Below, piece by piece: positions 55,513 to 63,637 of a DNA stretch of 64,000 bases. The stretch spans positions 514,049 to 578,048 of the forward strand of contig NZ_FNVO01000005.1 in NCBI RefSeq assembly GCF_900108175.1, written 5' to 3'. This DNA is from Thermomonospora echinospora (lineage in GTDB: Bacteria > Actinomycetota > Actinomycetes > Streptosporangiales > Streptosporangiaceae). Position numbers and translations under genes: made by a program. Numbering within the stretch: position 1 is the stretch's first letter; every line of letters begins with the position of its first letter. The notes below the pieces were generated by a model, which was given only the letters and a program-made list of their open reading frames with translations, searched no databases and was not told where the DNA came from.

Positions 55513-56712
55513 TCACTCGAACGCCTTGATCCAGTCGGTCAGCGGCTTGGCCGTGTCACCAGCCTTGTCCCAGGTGAAGAATCGGACGGTGCTGACCATT
55601 TCGTGGCTTTCGGGACCTACGGTGAGGGGACCGGACAGCCCGTTGGTGTCGATCTCGCCCAGACCTTCCAGGGCGTCCCGGAACTTCTCACCGGACGGGC
55701 AGTCCTGTCCGCACTTCTTCAGGGTCTGCTCGATCAGGGAGCCTGCGACCCAGCCCTGCGTGAAGTACGGGTTCGTCATGCTCTCGGCTTCGCCCGCCTT
55801 GGTGGCCGCCTCCTTCATCGCGTCCACCGCCGGGTTGTTCTTCTCGGTGGGGCTGGCGTAGGTGCGGAACGCGATGTAGTTCTCGCCGAGCTGTTTGAGC
55901 GTCGCGTCCGCGGACCCCGCCCACTGGTTGATCACCGGCACGGTGACGCCCTGTGCCCGCAGGCCGCGGACGGCGACGAGCGAGCCCGCGTCGTTGTGAC
56001 TCAGCAGCACGTAGTCCGGGTCGCTCGCCTTGATCTCGGCCGCCTGTGCCGTCACGTCGGTCGGGGCGACCGGCATGTACTGGGTGGTGGTGTGCGTCCA
56101 GCCGCGGGACTTGATGTTCTTGACGGCGAGTTCGACCATGTCCCTGTTGGATGGAGTGTCGACGGAGAAGACCGCCACGCGCGGCTTCTCGATGCCGTCC
56201 CCCTCCGTCCGGGTGGCGATGTAGTTGAGGATCGCCGACTCCAGGCGCTCGGCCCGCAACTCGTAGGAGAAGAAGTAGGACTTGACCGGCTCGAACAGCT
56301 TGCCGGGCCCGCCCAGCCCGACGATCGGGGTCTTCCGGGACTCCGCGACCGGCAGGCCCGCGAGACTCAGGTTCGACAGAATGAAGCCGAAGATCGCCAG
56401 GCGCTTCTCGGAGGAGAACTGCTGGATGTTCACCCGGCCCTTCGCGACGTCGGAGCCGTCGTCGAGGATCTTCAGATCGACCTTCCGGCCGTTGACGCCA
56501 CCGCGTTTGTTCAGGTCGGAGACATAGGCGCGCAGGCCGGCCGCCGCGGGCTTGCCGTTGAAGGCGATGGCGCCCGAGAGGTCCATGGACATGCCGATCT
56601 TGTAGGGGTCGTCCGACGCCCCGCCGGCCCCGCCGCCACCGCATCCGGCGATCGCCGTCACCATCGCCATGCCGGCCGTGACGGCCGCCCATCTGCTGCG
56701 TTCGCGCTTCAC
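55513..56712 (-). CDS. livK: ABC transporter substrate-binding lipoprotein, LivK type
   Basis: 399 aa from GTG 56712. The N-terminus is a lipoprotein signal, with the lipobox AIAGC placing the lipidated Cys at residue 24, so the protein is anchored outside the membrane. IGMSMDLSGAIAFNGKPAAA and the two-lobe periplasmic-binding fold (TPIVGLGGPGKLFEPVKSYF, VLLSHNDAGSLVAVRGLRAQ) belong to the peripla_BP_6 family. The ligand is unknown; an organic acid is likely from context. The start overlaps the hydratase stop by 3 nt. Confidence 0.92.
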   Translation of the reverse strand: MKRERSRWAAVTAGMAMVTAIAGCGGGGAGGASDDPYKIGMSMDLSGAIAFNGKPAAAGLRAYVSDLNKRGGVNGRKVDLKILDDGSDVAKGRVNIQQFSSEKRLAIFGFILSNLSLAGLPVAESRKTPIVGLGGPGKLFEPVKSYFFSYELRAERLESAILNYIATRTEGDGIEKPRVAVFSVDTPSNRDMVELAVKNIKSRGWTHTTTQYMPVAPTDVTAQAAEIKASDPDYVLLSHNDAGSLVAVRGLRAQGVTVPVINQWAGSADATLKQLGENYIAFRTYASPTEKNNPAVDAMKEAATKAGEAESMTNPYFTQGWVAGSLIEQTLKKCGQDCPSGEKFRDALEGLGEIDTNGLSGPLTVGPESHEMVSTVRFFTWDKAGDTAKPLTDWIKAFE

Positions 56713-57509
56713 TGCTGGTTCCCTTCGGGTGCTTGGGCCGCAGGCGCCGCGTTGGGCTTGTCCCGCGATCCGAACTGCTGGAGATGAAGCCGGACCTCCT
56801 CCCTCAGGAGGGAGTCGTAGGCGTCGCTCATGGACGGCAGGGGCATCGCTTCGTTGAAGATCGACTTGAGCTTCGCGATCGCCGTCATCGACGAGCCGCG
56901 CAGCTGGTCGAGGATGTCGGCCGTCCGGCGGCCCAGGTCCTCGGCGTCGGTGGCGAGCTCGGACAGCAGACCGTTCCGCCATGCCTCCTGGGCGGTGAAC
57001 GGGGCGCCGGTGTACGTCCAGCGCCGCAGGATCGCCGGAGCGACGCGGTCTCGCAGGAGTCGCGGGAGGTGCCCGTCGACGATGCCGACCCGCGCCTCCG
57101 GGATGGCGAACTTGGAGGACTCGGTCGCGATCCGCAGGTCGCACATCAGCGCGAGGGTGAGGCCACCGCCCATGCACAGGCCGTCGATGACGGCGATCGT
57201 GGGCTTCGGCAGCTGGCGCACCGCCTCGAAGGGAAGGTGGTCCTCGTAACCGAGGATGGTGGCCGGGTTCGGGCCGGTGAGCATGGCCCGCATCTCCTTG
57301 AGGTCACCGCCCACGGCGAAGGATCCGCCCGAGCCGGTGATCACTAGGACGTCGATGGCCGGATCGGTCCGAGCGGCGCGGGCGACGTCCCGCACGGCGG
57401 CGTACATCGCGCGACTGAGCGCGTTCTTGGCTTCCGGCCGGTCGAGGGTCAACCACCCGACCCGCTCGCGGACCTCGAACCGCACCGAGGGAGGAAGGTC
57501 TAGGGGCAC
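56709..57509 (-). CDS. Enoyl-CoA hydratase/isomerase family protein, first gene of leftward operon
   Basis: 266 aa from GTG 57509, AGGAG upstream. The crotonase core is visible: LTLDRPEAKNALSRAMYAAV, GSGGSFAVGGDLKEM (oxyanion hole), PKPTIAVIDGLCMGGGLTLA, FAIPEARVGIVDG. It probably hydrates or isomerises an enoyl-CoA intermediate. It heads an operon of 13 genes with overlaps or gaps of 34 nt or less, down to 43533. Confidence 0.92.
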   Translation of the reverse strand: MPLDLPPSVRFEVRERVGWLTLDRPEAKNALSRAMYAAVRDVARAARTDPAIDVLVITGSGGSFAVGGDLKEMRAMLTGPNPATILGYEDHLPFEAVRQLPKPTIAVIDGLCMGGGLTLALMCDLRIATESSKFAIPEARVGIVDGHLPRLLRDRVAPAILRRWTYTGAPFTAQEAWRNGLLSELATDAEDLGRRTADILDQLRGSSMTAIAKLKSIFNEAMPLPSMSDAYDSLLREEVRLHLQQFGSRDKPNAAPAAQAPEGNQQ

Positions 57510-57532
57510 GACATTTCTCCTATATTGTGACG

Positions 57533-57545
57533 TCCGTTACACGGA
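57533..57545. promoter_or_regulatory. Candidate operator before the leftward operon
   Basis: TCCGTTACACGGA is a 5+5 inverted repeat (TCCGT/ACGGA, 3-nt spacer) 24 bp upstream of the hydratase start. It differs from the GntR-site candidate at 59125, so a second regulator may be involved. Confidence 0.5.
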
Positions 57546-57573
57546 TCTAAGCAATCTTTAAGCAGATAGTCAA

Positions 57574-59097
57574 CTACCTGCGCCAACATTCGGGGCCACA
57601 GCGGGGGTGCTCCTCCGCCAGCCGGTCGCGCACGACCTTGCCGGTCACTCCCCTCGGGAACTGCTCCGGTCCGAGCACGTGCACCGCGAACGGGCGCTCG
57701 AAGGCCGCGAGGCCGGTGGCGCACTCCTCCAGCAGGGTCGCGGTATCGATCTCCTCGGCGAGCGCGACGTACGCCGCTGGGACCTGCTGGAACCGGGGGT
57801 GCGGGACCGGCACCACCGCGGCCTCGCCGACCGCGGGGTGAGCCAGGAACGTGCGCTCGATCGTCGCGGGGTAGACGTTCTCGCCACCGCACTTGAACAT
57901 CCGTCCGCGGCGCTCGACGAACTCGATCGCGTTCGTCGCCGTCGCCCTCACGAGGTCGCCGGTGGGGAACCAGCCGCCGCGGAAGGCGGCGCGGGAGAGC
58001 CGGCCGTCCTCCCAGTAGCCGGAGAACAGCGTCGGGCCGCGAAGCCACAGCTCACCAGGCACGCCGGGCTCCACGTCCTCGCCCTGGTCGTTCACTATCC
58101 GGTGCTGGCAGAACATCGTCACCCGCTTGTCCAGGCGGGGCCTGCCGCCGTCCCATGCGACGGGTCCGGCACCGGGTACCAGGCCCGCCTCGGTGCTGCC
58201 GAAGGTGTTCAGGTACGGCGCGCCCAGCCGCTCCTCGGCGTCGCGCAGCTGGTTCGGGGCGACGAGGTCGGCCATGGCGCCGACGTACTTGACGCGGCGG
58301 GGACGACGCTCACCGAGCGCCGCCAGCAGCTCCGGGATCAGGCCGGGTATCAGGAACAGCCAGCCCACGTCACGGTCGAGAAGTTCCCTGGTCACGGCCT
58401 GGGGATCGAAGCCCTGGTGGACGACGAACGTCCCGCCGAGGATGAGGCTCGCGTAAAGGTAGTCGGTCGACGAGATGTGGAAGAGCGGGGCCCACCCGAC
58501 AAAGGAGTCGAGCGCATCGACGCCGAGTTCGGCGTGCAGCACGAGCGCCCGCGCGACCATCGCCGCCTGTGAGATCACCACTCCCTTGGGACGTCCGGTG
58601 GAACCGCTCGTCGACATGATCGTCATGGGATCCGAGCCGCTGACCCGGTGCGGATCCAGCCCATGGCGGCCCGTACCGGGGCGTGCTCTCCAGCGTGGGT
58701 CCTCGTCGAGGTCGATGACGGCGGCTCCGGGCACGCCTTCGGCGACCGCGCGATGCGCGTGCGAGCAGAACACCGCGCTCGGCGCCACTCCGCCGAGGTA
58801 CTCGGCGGCCGCCGCGGCCGGCAGCCTCCAGTTGGCCGGCGCGACGGTCACACCCGCCGCCGCGGCGGCGACCATCACCAGCACGACGTCGAGCCGGTTC
58901 GGTGCCGCGATCCCGATCCGGTCACCGCGCCGCACGCCCAGACGCTCCAGTTCGGCGATCACCTCGGCGGCCCGCGAACCCACGTCGGCGTAGGTCAGCT
59001 CCACGTTCCGGTCCGCGAGCGCGACCGCCTCCGGTCGTTCGCGGACGTTGCGCCAGAACGCGTGCGCGAAGGTCATCTGCCCGTTCGCGTCACTCAT
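57574..59097 (-). CDS. Acyl-CoA synthetase (AMP-binding)
   Basis: 507 aa from ATG 59097 (GGGAGG upstream). TIMSTSGSTGRPKGVVISQA, NTFGSTEAGL, WFPTGDLVRA, ERRGRMFKCGGENVYP and RGVTGKVVRDRL are the adenylation-family motifs. It is a second ligase beside the 50381 one, suggesting two acid substrates or a later free-acid intermediate. It is divergent from gntR, so it is probably the gene directly controlled at the shared promoter. Confidence 0.93.
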   Translation of the reverse strand: MSDANGQMTFAHAFWRNVRERPEAVALADRNVELTYADVGSRAAEVIAELERLGVRRGDRIGIAAPNRLDVVLVMVAAAAAGVTVAPANWRLPAAAAAEYLGGVAPSAVFCSHAHRAVAEGVPGAAVIDLDEDPRWRARPGTGRHGLDPHRVSGSDPMTIMSTSGSTGRPKGVVISQAAMVARALVLHAELGVDALDSFVGWAPLFHISSTDYLYASLILGGTFVVHQGFDPQAVTRELLDRDVGWLFLIPGLIPELLAALGERRPRRVKYVGAMADLVAPNQLRDAEERLGAPYLNTFGSTEAGLVPGAGPVAWDGGRPRLDKRVTMFCQHRIVNDQGEDVEPGVPGELWLRGPTLFSGYWEDGRLSRAAFRGGWFPTGDLVRATATNAIEFVERRGRMFKCGGENVYPATIERTFLAHPAVGEAAVVPVPHPRFQQVPAAYVALAEEIDTATLLEECATGLAAFERPFAVHVLGPEQFPRGVTGKVVRDRLAEEHPRCGPECWRR

Positions 59098-59124
59098 GCC
59101 GTACCGTCCTCCCTGAGGCAGAAA

Positions 59125-59143
59125 CTGTGTTATCTTTACACAG
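59125..59143. promoter_or_regulatory. Candidate GntR operator
   Basis: CTGTGTTATCTTTACACAG has 6-bp arms CTGTGT/ACACAG around a 7-nt core. It sits between the divergent ligase and gntR starts, 28 and 35 bp from each. Confidence 0.65.
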
Positions 59144-59177
59144 AAAGAGAGACGTGCAAAGAGTGATCGGAGGTACC

Positions 59178-60002
59178 ATGCCGGATGCGACCCCATCGCC
59201 GTCTTCGGCACATCCGGCCGCCCAGCTCGCCCAGCCCGCCATCGCGGATCTGGTCGCCGAGTCGATAAGGGACCGCATCATCAGCGGAGAACTGGTGGAG
59301 GGCGACCTGCTTCCCCGGCAGGAGGAGATGCTCCGCGAGCTGAACGTGAGCCGCCCGTCGTACCGCGAGGCGCTCCGGATCCTGGAGGCCGAGGGGCTGA
59401 TCTCAGTGCGGCGCGGAAACCGCGGGGGAGTCGTCGTCCACTCCCCGTCACAGCACACGACCACCTACACTCTGGGGCTCCTGCTGCGGTACCGGCAGGT
59501 GAGCCTGGGCGACCTCTCAGACGCGATCAGCGAGATCGAACCGCTGTGTGCCGGGGTGGCCGCCGGCCTTCCCGACCGGCACGAGAAACTGATCCCGGAG
59601 CTCAACACCCTCGTGGACACCCAGGAACGCGCCCTGGGAGAGGCCCAGGAGTTCACCCGGATCGGGCGCGAGTTCCACGAGGCACTGGTGGGCGGCTGCG
59701 GGAACATGACACTCATCTCCACCGCGGGCGCGCTCGCCCAGCTCTGGTCGAAGCAGGAACTGGAGTGGGCGGACGTGGTCGCGGCGAACGCCGCCTACCC
59801 CGCCGTCGAGCAGCAGCGTCAGGTACTGCAGACGCACCGCATGATCGTCGCCGCCGTCGCCGCCGGGGATCGGCAACAGGCCACCAACCTTGCCCGCGCG
59901 CACTCGCTGGCCTCACATCACCATGTCCTGGAGGGGCGACGCGACCTCACGGTCATCCATCCCCGAAGCTCCCGAGTCCCGGGCCGCGGCACGGTCGGCT
60001 GA
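59178..60002 (+). CDS. GntR-family regulator, FadR (FCD) subfamily
   Basis: 274 aa from ATG 59178 (GGAGG upstream). The winged HTH covers residues about 25-95 (ESIRDRIISGELVEGDLLPR, RPSYREALRILEAEGLISVR). The C-terminal FCD-type helical ligand domain (ISEIEPLCAGVAAGLPDRHE, EFHEALVGGCGNMTL) senses organic acids or acyl-CoAs in related regulators. It probably represses the surrounding catabolic genes until the inducer appears. Confidence 0.93.
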   Translation: MPDATPSPSSAHPAAQLAQPAIADLVAESIRDRIISGELVEGDLLPRQEEMLRELNVSRPSYREALRILEAEGLISVRRGNRGGVVVHSPSQHTTTYTLGLLLRYRQVSLGDLSDAISEIEPLCAGVAAGLPDRHEKLIPELNTLVDTQERALGEAQEFTRIGREFHEALVGGCGNMTLISTAGALAQLWSKQELEWADVVAANAAYPAVEQQRQVLQTHRMIVAAVAAGDRQQATNLARAHSLASHHHVLEGRRDLTVIHPRSSRVPGRGTVG

Positions 60003-60054
60003 CACAGGGGCACTCGAACCACCAGGTCCGCGTAATGGCTGGAGAGGAGCCGAG

Positions 60055-60876
60055 TTGACCGTCCCCCTGGGGAAACTCCCGGGCGCCGAAACCGGCGACC
60101 TGCTGTTCGACATCGATGACCACGGCATCGCCCACCTCACGCTGAACCGGCCCGAGCGCGGCAACGCGATCACCGTCGAGATGTTCCCGCAACTGCGCGC
60201 GGTCTGGGAGGAGGTGCGGACCAATCCGGCGGTGCGCTGCGTGATCATCACCGGTGCGGGAAGCAGGCACTTCTGCACCGGTGTCGATGTGGACTCGGTG
60301 GCCGCGACCGGCAAGGTGTCCATGGGCTCGGGGAACATCACCGACGAGATCGTCTTCACCTCCCGCCAGAACCGGGTCTGGAAACCCGTCATCTGCGCTG
60401 TGAACGGGCTGGCCGCCGGAGGCGGGCTGCACTTCGTCGTGGACAGCGACATCGTGGTGGCCGTTGAGGACGCCGCCTTCGTGGACACGCACGTCAACGT
60501 GGGCATGGTCGGGGGCATCGAGAACACGGGGCTGGCCCGCCGGCTTCCCCTGGGTACCGCGCTGCGGATGACGCTGCAGGGACGCAACTTCCGGCTCCCG
60601 GCGTCGCGGGCCTATCAGCTTGGGTTGGTCGACGAGCTCACATCCGAGGAGGAGTTGTACGGCACCGCGATGCGGATCGCACAGGACATCGCGGCGAACT
60701 CGCCCCAGGCCGTCTCGCTGTCCCAGCAGGCGGTGTGGGCCTCCACCGAGATGCCCTACAGCCACTCGGTCGAGTACGCCTGGGGGCTGGTCCGTTCCCA
60801 CTGGTCGCACCCCGACTTCGTCGAAGGCCCCCGAGCCTTCGCCGAACGCCGTCCTCCGCGGTGGTCGGTCACATGA
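60055..60876 (+). CDS. Enoyl-CoA hydratase/isomerase family protein
   Basis: 273 aa from TTG 60055, supported by GGAGAGGAG just upstream. The crotonase fold is clear: LTLNRPERGNAITVEMFPQL, ITGAGSRHFCTGVDVDS, KPVICAVNGLAAGGGLHFVV, and VDTHVNVGMVGGIENTGLAR. The oxyanion-hole glycines are kept, while the usual catalytic Glu pair is not obvious. It overlaps the CoA-transferase gene by 4 nt. Confidence 0.9.
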   Translation: MTVPLGKLPGAETGDLLFDIDDHGIAHLTLNRPERGNAITVEMFPQLRAVWEEVRTNPAVRCVIITGAGSRHFCTGVDVDSVAATGKVSMGSGNITDEIVFTSRQNRVWKPVICAVNGLAAGGGLHFVVDSDIVVAVEDAAFVDTHVNVGMVGGIENTGLARRLPLGTALRMTLQGRNFRLPASRAYQLGLVDELTSEEELYGTAMRIAQDIAANSPQAVSLSQQAVWASTEMPYSHSVEYAWGLVRSHWSHPDFVEGPRAFAERRPPRWSVT

Positions 60877-61985
60877 CCGCCGACGTGACCGATACCAGGC
60901 ACGCGCCATTGACCGGTCGTGTCGTGGTCAGCCTCGCCGAGCAGTACCCCGGGCCGTACGCGACGATGCTGCTGGCCGATCTGGGCGCCGACGTCACCAT
61001 GGTCGAACGGCCGGGAGGCGAGCCGACCCGCCGACATCCAGCGCTCTTCGGCGCGCTCAATCGCAGCAAGCGGTCGGTCACGCTGGACCTCAAGTCCGAG
61101 GACGGCCGGGCGGTGCTGGAGTCGATGCTCGCCGGTGCCGACGTCCTTCTTGAGGGCTTCCGGCCAGGCGTCATGGAAAGGATGGGCTTCGCCCCGGAAC
61201 GGCTCCGGCGCGAGTACCCGCAGCTGGTCATCGTGTCGATCTCGTCCTATGGGCAGACCGGACCGGACCGTGAGCAGGGCGCCCACGACCTGGCCCTCCA
61301 AGGGCGTGCCGGTCTCCTGACGGGGACGTCCGATGTACTCGGGGCCGTGCCGACCGCCGACCTCGTCTCCGGCGTCTTCGCGGCGCTCGGTGCGGTGAGC
61401 GCCCTTGTCGCGCGCGGCGACCACGGTGACGGCACCCATGTGGACGTGTCCATGTTCGACTGCCTCCTCGCCTGGCAGGCGGTCCGCGTGACTGCGTCCC
61501 TCAATGGCGAGGTGACGACGGGTTATCCGCCGCGCGAGCCGGCATACGGCGTCTTCAGATGTGCGGACGGCCGCGACATCGTCCTCGCGGTCGCGGGCGA
61601 AGACCACCAGTGGTCCGCGTTGTGCGACGAGCTCGATCTTTTCGAGGCACGCGGATACCGGACGGCCGAGCGTGAGCAACGCTCCGATGAGCTGCGTGTC
61701 CTGCTCGGGGAGGCCCTTGCGCGCCGACGTTCCGACCAGGTTCTGTCCCGGCTGGAGGCCGCCCGCGTGAGCTGCGGTCCGGTGAAAGACCCCGCCGAGG
61801 TGATGGACGACGAACAGGTACAGGCGCGGAACATGGTGGTGAGGACCGTCCCCTCGCAGCGACGGGTCGTCCGGCAGCCGCTCCTGTTCGACGGTGAGGC
61901 GCTGACGTCCTGCGTTGACGCCCCGGCCCCGAACCCGGTCCCCCCGGGCGGGGCCCGTCGGAATGATTCGACCCGTCATGTCTGA
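60873..61985 (+). CDS. CoA-transferase family III (CaiB/BaiF)
   Basis: 370 aa. GRVVVSLAEQYPGPYATMLL with ADLGADVTMVERPGGE, RSKRSVTLDLKSEDGRAVLE, and the conserved Asp region HDLALQGRAGLLTGTSD are hallmarks of class III CoA-transferases, which move CoA between carboxylates through an aspartyl anhydride. It provides an alternative way to activate the pathway acid or recycle CoA. It overlaps neighbours at both ends. Confidence 0.92.
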   Translation: MTADVTDTRHAPLTGRVVVSLAEQYPGPYATMLLADLGADVTMVERPGGEPTRRHPALFGALNRSKRSVTLDLKSEDGRAVLESMLAGADVLLEGFRPGVMERMGFAPERLRREYPQLVIVSISSYGQTGPDREQGAHDLALQGRAGLLTGTSDVLGAVPTADLVSGVFAALGAVSALVARGDHGDGTHVDVSMFDCLLAWQAVRVTASLNGEVTTGYPPREPAYGVFRCADGRDIVLAVAGEDHQWSALCDELDLFEARGYRTAEREQRSDELRVLLGEALARRRSDQVLSRLEAARVSCGPVKDPAEVMDDEQVQARNMVVRTVPSQRRVVRQPLLFDGEALTSCVDAPAPNPVPPGGARRNDSTRHV

Positions 61986-62943
61986 CATGGGTTCGGGACC
62001 GCCCGGCGGGGACACGCCCACGTGCGAGATAGGCCTGGCGATCCAGGCCGACCTGCTCACCGCTGACGGGACGGACTTGGCGGCGTTCGGACGAGCGGTC
62101 CTCGACGCCGGACTCGGATACGTGTCCATCGGGGACCATGTCAGCCACAGAGGAGGGCAGGGGCTGGACGGCATCGTCGCGGCGACGGCGCTCCTCGCCG
62201 CACAGCCCCGCCTCCGGGTCGTGGTGGGCGCCTATCAGCTTGCGCTGCGTCACCCCTTTGTCGTGGCGCGGCAACTGGCGACCCTGACGGCACTCGCTCC
62301 ACGACGACTGATCCTCGCCGTCGGTGCCGGCGGTGACGACCGCCGCGAGGTCCTCAACTGCGGTGTGGACCCCAGAACGCGCGGCGACCGCCTGAACGAG
62401 AGCATCGCCCTGCTTCATCGCCTCCTCGCGGGTGAGAACGTCGACCACCACGGAACGCATTTCGACCTCGAACAGGCCTTCATCAGCGATGGCGGACCGC
62501 CACCGGACCTGGTCGTAGCCGGCAGGGGAGAAGCCGCGAGCAAGCGAGCCGCGCGGTTCGGCACAGGATGGCTGGGACTCCTGGTCACACCCGGGCGCTA
62601 CCACGAGATGCGCACCTCGGTCGTGGCGGAGGCCGAGGCGCTCGGACGTCCCACGCCCACCTGGTTCGGCCTCAACGTGTGGTGCGCGCCGGCCGAGAAC
62701 GAACGCGAATCCAGAGAACGGCTGGCCGAGTCTTTGACCCGTTCGTTCGGCTCCGCGGCCGACCGCGCACTGCGTTACTGCGGTGTCGGCGACACTACCA
62801 AGATCGCTTCTTGGCTGGCCGGATACGTGCATGCGGGCGCTGCTCACCTGAGCCTCACCGTTCCCGCACGGCATGCAGAAGAAGCCGTCGAACGCGCCCA
62901 CTCCCTCGCGACCGCGCTGGCGGAACACGTCCAATCGCCCTGA
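61978..62943 (+). CDS. LLM-class (F420/flavin-dependent) oxidoreductase
   Basis: 321 aa from ATG 61978. GLGYVSIGDHVSHRGGQGLD, the beta-barrel strands LRVVVGAYQLALRHPFVVAR, LILAVGAGGDDRREVLNCGV, RGDRLNESIALLHRLLAGEN, and PPPDLVVAGRGEAASKRAAR match luciferase-like monooxygenases, in actinomycetes often F420-dependent. It is the last gene of the rightward set. The exact reaction is unknown. Confidence 0.9.
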   Translation: MSDMGSGPPGGDTPTCEIGLAIQADLLTADGTDLAAFGRAVLDAGLGYVSIGDHVSHRGGQGLDGIVAATALLAAQPRLRVVVGAYQLALRHPFVVARQLATLTALAPRRLILAVGAGGDDRREVLNCGVDPRTRGDRLNESIALLHRLLAGENVDHHGTHFDLEQAFISDGGPPPDLVVAGRGEAASKRAARFGTGWLGLLVTPGRYHEMRTSVVAEAEALGRPTPTWFGLNVWCAPAENERESRERLAESLTRSFGSAADRALRYCGVGDTTKIASWLAGYVHAGAAHLSLTVPARHAEEAVERAHSLATALAEHVQSP

Positions 62944-62986
62944 GAAGGGGATTGACACACCTGCTACCGAGTTTGAATGTTCAGGG

Positions 62987-63279
62987 TCAGGCTGGGCTGA
63001 GGGACAGTCCGGTGTGGGCCAGGAAGCCGGTGAGCAGGTCGGGCCGGTGCTGCAGACGTCGCAGCCGGGCGGTGATGGCGGCTTTGAGGTCGTCCAGGCG
63101 GTCGAACCGGTGATTGCCCAGACCGGTGGTGAGGTTGGCCCACACGCCCTCGGCGGGGTTGAGGTCGGGGGCGTAGGCGGGCAGCCGGTGGACCGTCAGC
63201 CAGGGCCGGGCGGCGAGGTAGCGGCGCATCGCACGGCTGAGGTGAGTGTTGAGGATGCCCCTATGTTGCGTCTGAGCTT
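62987..63279 (-). mobile_element. IS630-type transposase remnant
   Basis: The C-terminal part of an IS630/Tc1-like DDE transposase: TVHRLPAYAPDLNPAEGVWA carries the final catalytic Glu region, followed by NLTTGLGNHRFDRLDDLKAA. The N-terminal half is missing; the frame is cut at about 63280 by the left end of the next IS. The visible frame reads on to 63313 only because it enters the neighbouring IS. Confidence 0.85.
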
Positions 63280-63340
63280 CCCCCTGTAGCACGGACTGCT
63301 GACCTGAGGTCACCTGTGATCATCAGGAAGGATGTCCGCC

Positions 63341-63637
63341 ATGCCCTCACCACACCCACCCGAGTTCCGCCGCCGCGCCGTCGAGCTGGCGCGCCAGGGT
63401 GACAAACCGCTCGTCCAGCTCGCCAAGGACCTGGGAATCAGCCGTTCCTGTCTGCAGAACCGGGTCAGCCAGGCCGACGCCGATGACGGCCAAAGCGGCG
63501 AGTCCGGTCGGCTGACGAGCACTGAGAAGAAGGAACTGGCCGAACTGCGGCGCCGTAACCGGCAGCTGGAGACCGAAAACGAGATCCTCAAGCGGGCCGC
63601 CGCCTACTTCGCCCGCAAAAACGTCCTCCCAAAGTAA
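63341..63637 (+). CDS. IS3-family transposase OrfA
   Basis: 98 aa from ATG 63341 (an ATG at 63332 is possible; AGGAAGG upstream). FRRRAVELARQGDKPLVQLA and LRRRNRQLETENEILKRAAA give the HTH and zipper. It ends at CCCAAAGTAA with OrfB in the -1 frame. Similar to the OrfA at 38174, but diverged enough to be a separate isoform. Confidence 0.93.
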   Translation: MPSPHPPEFRRRAVELARQGDKPLVQLAKDLGISRSCLQNRVSQADADDGQSGESGRLTSTEKKELAELRRRNRQLETENEILKRAAAYFARKNVLPK

